This document shows positions 56,304-64,000 of a stretch of 64,000 nucleotides of DNA, piece by piece. The DNA is from Augochlora pura (Eukaryota; Arthropoda; Insecta; Hymenoptera; Halictidae), in assembly GCF_028453695.1 (NCBI RefSeq), contig NC_135781.1, forward strand, positions 2,656,078-2,720,077, written 5' to 3'. A program made the translations under genes and the position numbers. The stretch's first letter is position 1; each line of letters begins with the position of its first letter. The notes below the pieces were generated by a model. That model ran no database searches. It worked only from the letters and a program-made list of their open reading frames with translations, and was not told the DNA's origin.

Positions 56304-56447
56304 TTTGTTAAGTAGTAACAAACCAATTAAATAGCAAAACTGTTGATAAAGGCGTACTTCGTTACTTGGAATTTCATTTCCAATCTCCAAAATTTTATTT
56401 CAATTTTGAGGTTAAAATGCCTTCGAGCCCAAAGAATTAAGCGACAC
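56304..56447 (+). mobile_element. Tandem copy of the family A right half
   Basis: TTTGTTAAGTAGTAACAA..., GGAATTTCATTTCCAA and GAGGTTAAAATGCCTTCGAG repeat the right half of the preceding element. It ends in CCCAAAGAATTAAGCGAC, a mutated AAAGGGTTAA. The flanking GCGA(T/C) is also duplicated, so this looks like a tandem duplication rather than a second insertion. Confidence 0.75.
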
Positions 56448-57120
56448 ATCGCATTAATAAAAACTACGCAGACGTCGAAAACCCGTAGGAAAATTAGCGA
56501 GGAGAGCGCACCTCTCCAGAATTGGCGAACGATCGGATCGCCGGCCGACCACGCTCGCCCATTCACCGCTGCACTTTAACGAGCCGCCGCGATAATTATA
56601 GTGATCGCTCGGCGCGGAGAGAAGAGCAGCAAGGTGCTCCCCCCCTCTCTCGAACGGGTCGGGTACACGCGGAATTGATGTATTCGCAAAATTGTTCCGC
56701 AACGCCTCGAATCTGATAGCGCGGCGCTCGCAACCCGCTCTCCGCTCCGCGCCGCGCCGCGCCGCGTTCCGGCCGTACGTGGCCGTTCCGGGCGATCGTT
56801 TCGAAGCTGGCGGGTAACGTAGCATCCTCGGTTACGGGGCCGACCGCTGGAAAATCGAGCGGGACGAGCCGACCGATCACGATCCAACCCTTAAAGGTAC
56901 ACGCTCGAGCTACTTCCTGGTGCCGTTAACGGCGGAAACCGGCGAGATCCGGGCATGTTTATTGGCTCGTTACCGAACGGTGCCCTCCCGACAGGGGTCC
57001 ACGCGGCGGTGGCGCGAAAATTTCGCGCGCCGAACGCCTCGCGATCTAACGAGAGGTGTCGACGTGTTCCAAGACCCGACTTTTGAAGCGCGGCGCTAGT
57101 CGAGGTATCCAAAACACTTC
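56448..57120. other. GC-rich unique block
   Basis: (CCGCG)n at about 56747-56766. Open frames on both strands between 56454 and 56887 show no domain. Confidence 0.4.
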
Positions 57121-58315
57121 TCGATTAGTAATACAAGACGTTAAATTTTCAATTTAAAATCAAATAAACTTAAAATAATTCAACCAAAATTATTTAATAG
57201 GACATTCATGACGTCTCAAGTCGAGAATGTGTCAGTTTGATAAATAAGTAAAACATTATAATCGGGTAATAATAAAAATCATAATTTAAACAGAAACATA
57301 TCCGAAGAACTATAAATTCATTTCTGACTTCGTTTCTCCTACTCCGGTATTAAAACAAGATTGACATAATTATTACGACCTTCTGCTCGGTAGTTAAACG
57401 ACCCTATAATGATCCGTTTCGTGCTTTCACCTTTTTATTATTGAACTTCATCTTCCGGAAGGAATTACGGTTCACGAAACGAGGGTGCACAGCCATTAAG
57501 TTTGTCGCCAAGTCCTACCAGTTTCTTAAAAGAAAAAAAAAAAGAGAAAAGAAAGTAAAAAAAAAGCGAAGCGAATTATGGTCCCACATATCACGGTTTT
57601 ACGAGACGCACGGTATAATTACAGCTTTATTGCCATGCCGCGGCGGTCATTACCAGAACATTCGGTCCGATTCGACCGAGTCGAAGTCTGGGGGGATCTA
57701 CTTGTTCCGCTTAACAATTCCCAGCTGTGCAACACCACCGCGTACCCGGTTGCATATCTTTCGCAGTGGCGTATATTTCGTAGTCGGAGCCAAAGAGAGC
57801 TTGCACGCGGTTTTCAAAAGCGTTTTTCTGCCGCGCGTGTCCACGGAACGCCAAACCCTCCCGCCCGTTAGAAAAACACGCCGGGCACAATGCATGTTTT
57901 CCTTTCCACTAGATTCCGATTTATGCAATCAACTCGCCGGGGCCCCGTTGCTCCGCGCGCTGTTTGCGGACGGAAAGAGCGGCTATTACACCATTAACAA
58001 TTCCATTACAAGGAACGACTTCGTTTCGCCGACTGATTTGCGAACGGCGTTCCTTCTCCGTCGCGCGAGCGCCGCTCGATTTTCTTGGGGAACGGTGCTG
58101 GAATGGAGAAGAGAAAGGTGTCGGTTTGTTAATAAACATTGCTCCGTCTAGTCCGATTTAATATTATACAGTGCATATTTATGATTGATAGGTATATTAG
58201 TGATTATAATTAGTTTTACCATTAATATTGGAATAATTTGGAGTTAATTAAAATCTCATTATTGGGTTTCTTTTTTATTCGAATGAGTATGCTTTTAATT
58301 GTTTAAAATTGAAAA
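57121..58315. other. AT-rich flank and a 236-codon open frame
   Basis: The frame 57441-58151 is the longest one not made of simple repeats. It begins in AT-rich DNA, passes through an A-rich stretch (57530-57566) coding KRKKKREKKVKKKR, and has no recognised domain, signal or membrane segment. Other frames overlap it on both strands. I treat it as non-coding pending comparison. Confidence 0.35.
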
Positions 58316-58319
58316 ATTG

Positions 58320-58480
58320 CTATTTATATCGGTCTCTCTTTTTCACTATTTCTATCGCGCTGTCTCTCCCTTTTTCACTATTTCCATCGCTCTCTCTCTC
58401 TCTCTCTCTTTTTCACTATTTCCATCGCTCTCTCTCTTTTTCGCTCTTTCCATCGCTCTCTCTTTTTCTCACTGTTTCGC
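58320..58480. repeat. CT tract with TTTTTCACTATTTCCATCG spacers
   Basis: (CT)n blocks separated by TTTTTCACTATTTC(C/T)ATCG, repeated about four times with a period of 45-55 bases. Confidence 0.9.
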
Positions 58481-58795
58481 CCGCGCCATCCGCGACGAGT
58501 CCCAGCAGCCGATTGAACGATTGCTCCGGGCGTAGACGTGACGGGCGGTAGATCGTTATTAAGAATCTTCCTTAAACGGAACGCAGCCGATGTACTTATA
58601 ACGGTGGGGTCCTTGAGAGCAAGGCGACTCCTAGCTCCGGGGCTGATTGCCTGCCCCCATGGAAATAAGCCGCAAACAGATCAAACCGTTCGAAACTAAT
58701 TGCGAGCTGGACACGAGGATCGAAACGTAACTCGGAGCCGTTTCTGCCACACGCTGGCTCCACTGTTTCTCTACCTCTCTACTCCTCTCCAGGTT
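58481..58795. other. GC-rich unique DNA
   Basis: No gene is recognised. Confidence 0.3.
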
Positions 58796-58978
58796 TCTAC
58801 CTCTCTCTCTCTCTCTTGACTTCTCTTTCTCTTTCTTGATCTCTCTCTTTATCTTTGTTTTACTCTCTCTCTCTCTTGATTTCTATTTTTCTCTCTTTTC
58901 ATCTCTTTCTTCAGCTTTGTTCTTCTTTCTTTCTAGATTTTTATTTTTCTCTCTCTTGATCTCTCACTTTATCTTTGT
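58796..58978. repeat. CT tract left of gap
   Basis: CTCTCTCTTGATTTCT-type pyrimidine repeats with a recurring TCTTGATCTCTC and CTTTATCTTTGT. Confidence 0.93.
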
Positions 58979-59078
58979 NNNNNNNNNNNNNNNNNNNNNN
59001 NNNNNNNNNNNNNNNNNNNNNNNNNNNNNNNNNNNNNNNNNNNNNNNNNNNNNNNNNNNNNNNNNNNNNNNNNNNNNN
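58979..59078. other. Assembly gap (100 N)
   Basis: Exactly 100 N inside a CT tract. Confidence 0.97.
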
Positions 59079-59216
59079 TCTCTCTCTCTCTCTCTCTGTC
59101 TCTTTCGATCTCTCTCTCTCTCTCTCTTTCTCTCTCGCTCTCTCTATCTCTCTCGATATCGATATCGATCTCTCCCTCTCTCTCTTTCTCTCTCGATCTT
59201 CCTCTCTCTCTCGGTC
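59079..59216. repeat. CT tract right of gap
   Basis: (CT)n with CGATATCGATATCGAT at about 59153-59169 and regular TCGATCT steps. Confidence 0.93.
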
Positions 59217-59440
59217 GATCCGTTAGCTTCGTCCAGCCGCGATCACCCGAGAAATGTGCGACCGTGGCCGCGACAACGCGTTGCACACCGCGATCCAGTT
59301 CTAAATCCGCGCACGCGGTGGGAACACCGTGACCGGATGAGACGGAATCGATGATAGGAAGGAATCGTGTGGGAGGAGTAAGAGGGTGAAGTTGTGTGCG
59401 GTTGAGGGTGAGAAGCATGTGACAGCGAAGATGGTACAAG
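59217..59440. other. Unique DNA
   Basis: G/T-leaning sequence just before the gap (GGAGGAGTAAGAGGGTGAAG). No gene is seen. Confidence 0.3.
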
Positions 59441-59540
59441 NNNNNNNNNNNNNNNNNNNNNNNNNNNNNNNNNNNNNNNNNNNNNNNNNNNNNNNNNNNN
59501 NNNNNNNNNNNNNNNNNNNNNNNNNNNNNNNNNNNNNNNN
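59441..59540. other. Assembly gap (100 N)
   Basis: Exactly 100 N. The right edge is poly-A. Confidence 0.97.
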
Positions 59541-60154
59541 AAAAAAATCGATGAAACAGCCAGTCGCATGATTACAACGCGCCCGTATTTATGGCGCGCA
59601 GAGCGTCGAAGCGGTCCGGCGCGCGGCGGCGACGGCGACGGTGGCGCGACATTCTTTCGTGCGCGCCGTTTCAAGCGGTAGCCGGTCGCGATTACAAAAA
59701 AATCCTGCCGGCAGCCTTTTGTTCGTCGCAGTCCCCCCTCGCTCGCTCGCCCACCCCCCTCTGGGGGGGTGGGCGGGGGGTTCCTGTCCGTTCGGGGAAC
59801 GGTAAAAGGTCCCGTAATTAATTTTACGTCTTTCCTCGGTCGACGAAAATGTCCGGCGCGCCAAAGGCACGCGTGAAAGAGCACGTTGATAATTTTAATC
59901 ACCGTCAATCTTTCTGCACAAAAGGGCGAAGGCTGCACCGGGTGGGGAGGGGGGGCCCGGGCAAAAAACCGTGCCGCGCTGAGCACTGAAAGCGTAATTT
60001 CATAGGTGTCGCGGGGCTAGCGCGTACCGAGCGTTATATTGTCGGCGCGCGCGAACGGAGAATTTTTCTCGAGGGAGAAAAATCACGGCGACGACTCGCG
60101 CGGCGGATCGACGCGAAAATTCGTTTCCGTCGTCGCGTTGACGATGGCGCGCTC
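59541..60154. other. GC-rich unique block
   Basis: A C/G-rich hairpin CCCCCCT/GGGGGGT lies at about 59753-59769. No gene is recognised. Confidence 0.4.
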
Positions 60155-60285
60155 GCTAGATGGGTTGCTAGCTTGTTAGCACGCTTGCTAGCTTACTAGT
60201 TCGCTAGCACGCTTGCTATCTCGCTAGCACGCTTACCAGCTCTCTAACACGCTTATCAGCTCGCTAACTCGCTCGCTAAACTCCT
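60155..60285 (+). repeat. GCTAGCACGCTT repeats
   Basis: About ten degenerate units of 12 bases (GCTAGCACGCTT, GCTAGCTTACTA and similar). GCTAGC is palindromic. Confidence 0.85.
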
Positions 60286-60830
60286 AATTGGATAAATAAA
60301 CTACTAACAATAAAGTAATAATAAAAAAATAAACTCCTAATAATAAAATCCTAATTGACCCGCGCGCGGCCGCGCTCCAGATCCGCGCGGCGTATTTACA
60401 TATAAAACGCGGCACTGCGGATCGCGGGGGTCGCGTGACAGCCGCGTACTCCTGCGCCGAAACTCGGTCAGATCTCTCGTTTTCCGCGGGGCGCGCGAGA
60501 CGCCGCGATTATTCGGAATTCCGTGCGAAAGATCCGCGAGAAGTTACCGGGCCCACGCCGAGAGAAAGAGAGAGAGAGAGACCCGCGACAGAGCGTCATC
60601 TGATTACGCGGGGCTCCGTTGCATGCGACGCGAAAGAGACGCCGTTGAAATCTAGGACAGCGTTAAATCGGGAGAAAACGAGATACGTCAAAGGACCTAC
60701 GTGTGCGTGTGTGTGTGTGTGTGTGTGCGGACGAGCCCAGTAATCTCGGTAATAAACGGCGACGCTCGCGTCTTGGCCTGTCACACGGTGATTCGATCTT
60801 ACGGACGCTTGGATGAATATCGCGTCTTTT
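60286..60830. other. A/C-rich stretch then GC-rich block
   Basis: ACTCCTAATAATAAA-type sequence at 60280-60360, a short GA run at 60563-60580 and (GT)n at about 60703-60727. No gene is seen. Confidence 0.4.
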
Positions 60831-61140
60831 AGGCTGATTAAGTTTTTAGGTGTGTTGATGATTTTTTTAAAGTTGATTAATTTTTTATGTGTGATGGTGG
60901 TTTTCTAAGGGCTAATTAATTTTTTATGTGCGTTGATGATTTTTTAAAGGCTGTTTCATTTTTGATATCTGTTAATGATTTTTTAAATGCTGATTCATTT
61001 TTTATATTTGTCGATGATTTTTTATAACAATTATATCATACAGAAAGAAATATTAATTCTCAATCTTTACCATCCCAAAATCACTGTAACAAACCACAGA
61101 AAAAAATCGCCACAGTCACCCCAGTTCTATCTATCAGCTC
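60830..61140. other. AT-rich island with sharp G/T-to-A/C switch
   Basis: At 60841-60960 I count G 27 and C 5; at 61021-61140 G 8 and C 31. Degenerate units of about 40-55 bases with the core GTTGATGATTTTTTAAAG lie at 60850-61025. Confidence 0.75.
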
Positions 61141-61859
61141 GCGACACCGTTCCCGCCGGTTGACAAGTCATCTCGCAATTAACCAAGATCATCCTGCGAA
61201 ACTTCTCACATATTCCTCGCCTCCGGTCATCAACGTGACGAGAAACACCGCTTGTTGTCCGAGATCGATCCGTCCGCCAACCGGACTTTTTCACTCTCGT
61301 TTTCAAGTGTCGAACGTGATCGAGGCCGTATACGTATATACATATATATATGTATATATATGTACCCGGTGTATACGGGCGGTCAGCGCGGCCGTGGACC
61401 GTTCTATTTGCAGACCCGGCGAATTAAGTGAAACGAGATAAGATAAATGTTGCCTGTGTTCGACGAACGTCGGTCTCCTACGTAAATTAATATCTTACGG
61501 TCCGTGTTTCACGGGCCTCCGCCGAGAGAGAAAGAGAAAGAGAGAGAGAGAGGAGTACGCTTGTCTGGACAATTGGAAACAATCTACGATGAGCGATAAG
61601 GACTCGTACCTGTACGACCGTAATAGCCTTAGAATAAGGATGATCCAATTATTTCGATCGACGTTACGTATCTGGCTGAAGAGAGAGAAAGAGAGAGAGA
61701 GAGAGAGAAAGAGAAAGAGAGAGAAGGAGGAAGAATTATCGATTCTTCCCGACTGGTTCCCCCCTCAGCGCAACCTGTCGTCCTTTATCCCCCGATAGGA
61801 CAAGCAACGTTACCGAGGCGTTAATCTGCCGCTCATTAGGCTCGCCGTTCTTTCTCTTC
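61141..61859. other. GC-rich block with two GA runs
   Basis: (TA)n-like palindromic ACATATATATATGT near 61339-61353. GA runs lie at 61522-61552 and 61680-61728. No gene is recognised. Confidence 0.4.
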
Positions 61860-62130
61860 TCTTGTTGTTTCTCTTTCCTTACTCTCTCTCTTTCTCTTTC
61901 TTTGCTCCGCTTCCTTTTTCTTTATATATATATTTCTCTCTCTCCATTTTAGTCTTTCGATATTTCTCTCTCTCCCGCTCTCTCTCTCCATTTTAGTTTT
62001 TCGATATTTCTCTCTCGTTCTCTCTCTCTCTCTCTCTCGATCATGCGATCTCTCTCTCCCTCACTCGATCATTCGATCCCTCTCTCTCTCTCTTTGTCTC
62101 TCTCTCGATTTTTCAATCTCTCCATCTTTC

Positions 62131-62168
<38 letters not shown>

Positions 62169-62240
62169 CTCCTCTCTTTTTCTTTCATATATTTATTTAT
62201 TTCCTTCTCTCTTTCTCTCTCTCCCTCTCTCTTCTTCCTT
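61860..62240. repeat. 380-bp CT tract
   Basis: (CT)n with CCATTTTAGT.TTTCGATATTTC spacers repeated at about 61947 and 61991, and later TCGATCAT steps. Confidence 0.94.
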
Positions 62241-62605
62241 ATGACTCGGTCGACGGCGTTCCACCTCCCTCGACATTCTTCTAACGTTCGCGAAATCTTC
62301 TCGGCGGCAACCCTCACCCGGGCGAATCTCGACGGGGCCGCCGCCGCCGCCGCTGCCGCGCGTTCCACGTTTCCCCGGTTCTTTACGATCTCGATTAAAT
62401 TTTATCGAGACGCGGGGAACTTGACTTTGGCTCGTTCCTTTACCCCGATACAGCCCGGGCGCAAACTGTCGTCTTTACGAGCAATAAACAGCACGAAAAG
62501 AATTTCCGCGATAAGTCCCGGTGCCTTCGTAGGTTCGCGGACCCTTAACGGCGATAGAATAAGAACGACCCAATTATTTCGTGGACCGGCGACAGGACCA
62601 CTGTC
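62241..62605. other. GC-rich insert between CT tracts
   Basis: A (GCC)n run lies at about 62337-62358. The 296-codon frame 62043-62933 reads through both CT tracts and this insert and has no domain, so it is not a gene. Confidence 0.5.
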
Positions 62606-62764
62606 CTCTCTCTCTCTCTCCCCCTCTCTCGATTTGTCTCTCTCTCTCTCCCTCTCTCGATTTGTCTCTCTCTCTCTCTCCCTTTCTCTCGATCTCCCTT
62701 TCTCTCTCTCGATCACTCTCTCTCTTTCTCTCTCTCGATCACTCTCTCTCTTTCTCTCTCTCGA

Positions 62765-62803
<39 letters not shown>

Positions 62804-62845
62804 TTCGCAGTCTCTCCGACTCTCTCCTCTCTCTCGCTCGCTTTT
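62606..62845. repeat. CT tract with TCGATCACTC units
   Basis: (CT)n blocks separated by TCGATTTGTC (two copies) and then TCGATCACTC (three copies), period about 32 bases. Confidence 0.94.
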
Positions 62846-63239
62846 TTCCATCGTATTCAACCATAAACCGACGTATGTATCATCCTTTACACCGCGTCTC
62901 TTCCGTCGCGACGCGTGGACGTTAATGCCGTAATCCTTGGCTCGTTAAACCCTTCCCCCGCGTCGCGGGACACGTTGACCAGTCCGACACGATCGCTCCG
63001 TTCCTTGACTAATTTTTATGTTTTCGGCCGGTGCTTAACGTGTTTTCGAAAAACCTCGGGATTTGTGGTCTCGAGAGCAAAGTTATGTTGCGCGAAACGA
63101 GCGAACGAGCAGCGCGGATATCACGGGTTAATTATTGAATTGAGCGAAAGGTGGTGCAATTTATTTGCGAATCGTTTTCTTGATTTTGTGAATGAGCATT
63201 TGTTGGAGAAATTTTTAGGCACACTTGGCAGTTTTATAA
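62846..63239. other. Unique DNA
   Basis: The frame 62915-63253 has no domain. No gene is recognised. Confidence 0.35.
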
Positions 63240-63760
63240 TGTGTTTGTTATAGATATTGGTCGTGTTTGAGGCTCGGTATAATGTCTTTTTAAATATAAA
63301 ATTAGTTGTTGTAAACGAATTAATTTGAGGAGATATTTCAGTTGTTAAATAACAAAGAAATTATGGTATAGTTATGTCAAGATTATTTTTGTTTTAAATG
63401 TATCATAATTTTTAATGTAAAATTATCATTTTTTAATGAAAAATTGTCCTTTGTAATGTAAAAGTGTCCTTTTACATATAAAATTGTTAAAGCAACCTCA
63501 AGGCTATTACCATTTTTAATACAACATTGTCATTTTAAACATGAAATTGTCCCTCTCGCCATAAAATTATCAATTCCAATCAAAAATTCTTCTCCCCAAA
63601 GTAAAATTACCTTTTTGCCCTACAAAATTACCATTTTCATTTTAATACGATCACTTCTCCAACATTTCTTTCATTTCCAAATTAAAATTATCCTGTCCAA
63701 TATAAAATCGTAATTCCCAATATAAAATCGTCATTTCGATAGTAACAAGGTTCAACGGTA
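63240..63760. other. AT-rich island with G/T-to-A/C switch
   Basis: At 63241-63300 I count G 14 and C 4; at 63541-63660 G 6 and C 32. The centre (63410-63735) has AAATTGTC(A/C)TTTTTAAT units of about 20-25 bases. Confidence 0.7.
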
Positions 63761-64000
63761 ATCCAATCACCTCGTGGCACCGTGCTTACAATTATCGTAC
63801 GCCGTAGCAGATCCCGAAGGTCGCGCGAGGACCGGCGATCGATCAAGCCCGCAGATATCGCGGACAATCCAATTATTTCGAATCCGGGCGATAGACGACG
63901 ACCAAAGCCATTGATTTTTGCGGTTCGGTTGCACGAGGCTGGACAACCGGTCGTCTTTTATCTGCCGATACCGAGGGACGCGTATCGGCGTTACTCAGCC
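63761..64000. other. GC-rich unique DNA at window end
   Basis: CpG-rich unique sequence, cut by the window edge. No gene is seen. Confidence 0.35.

Noticed and set aside
57441..58151. A 236-codon open frame, the longest not made of simple repeats
   Set aside because: No recognisable domain, a Lys-rich stretch from an A-rich run, no clear promoter or splice context, and overlapping open frames on both strands. A protein search and RNA-seq would decide.
62043..62933. A 296-codon open frame rich in Leu and Ser
   Set aside because: Most of it reads through CT microsatellites, which are open in several frames.
1..64000. tRNA, rRNA or known microRNA genes
   Set aside because: I looked for GGTTCGA-type B boxes with matching A boxes and for familiar insect microRNA sequences and found none. 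A dedicated RNA search would be needed to exclude weak cases.

Overview
The window reads as non-coding nuclear DNA from a eukaryote, most likely an insect and probably a hymenopteran (bee, ant or wasp). The basis is indirect: GC-rich, CpG-dense blocks alternate with very AT-rich stretches, GA/CT microsatellites are extremely common, short TTAA-flanked inverted-repeat elements are scattered throughout, and five runs of exactly 100 N mark assembly gaps. The species cannot be named from this. I found no convincing protein-coding exon, tRNA, rRNA or CRISPR array. The long open frames are readings through microsatellites, minisatellites or GC-rich DNA. The window is either a gene desert or the inside of a very large intron.

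Layout: GC-rich unique blocks of about 0.5-2 kb are separated by AT-rich islands of about 0.2-1.2 kb. Many islands hold degenerate tandem repeats. At least thirteen islands share a polarity that is plain by eye and by hand count: on the + strand the left part is G/T-rich and poor in C, and the right part is A/C-rich and poor in G. Clear cases are 470-840, 13800-14990, 17930-18700, 21360-22190, 23500-24050, 36480-37110, 41440-42000, 43850-44990, 48480-49060, 51430-52020, 52440-52810, 60830-61140 and 63240-63760. I did not see a clear island of opposite polarity. This is the most interesting structure in the window.

Mobile DNA: non-autonomous elements have ends reading TTAA-CCCTT... and ...AAGGG-TTAA, as expected of piggyBac-type MITEs. 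I separate them into family A (16668, 17171, 19655, 26564, 29688-30093, 31738, 56056), family B (22917, 50117), family C (12959, 16339), family D (23134, 47292, 52807), a family E known only from ends (16294, 50619), and further single ends. An unrelated palindromic fold-back element occurs twice in opposite orientation (32647-32824 and 43900-44118).

Tandem DNA: a compound 24/29/40-bp minisatellite lies at 8097-8692, with a related 28-bp array at 38600-38935, a 31-bp array at 35640-36150, a roughly 20-bp array at 51480-52010 and a 121-bp array at 5460-5735. Very long GA/CT tracts lie at 2295-2490, 9766-10255, 39205-39745, 42405-42650, 58796-59215 and 61860-62845. No genes are seen, so no pathway can be described.
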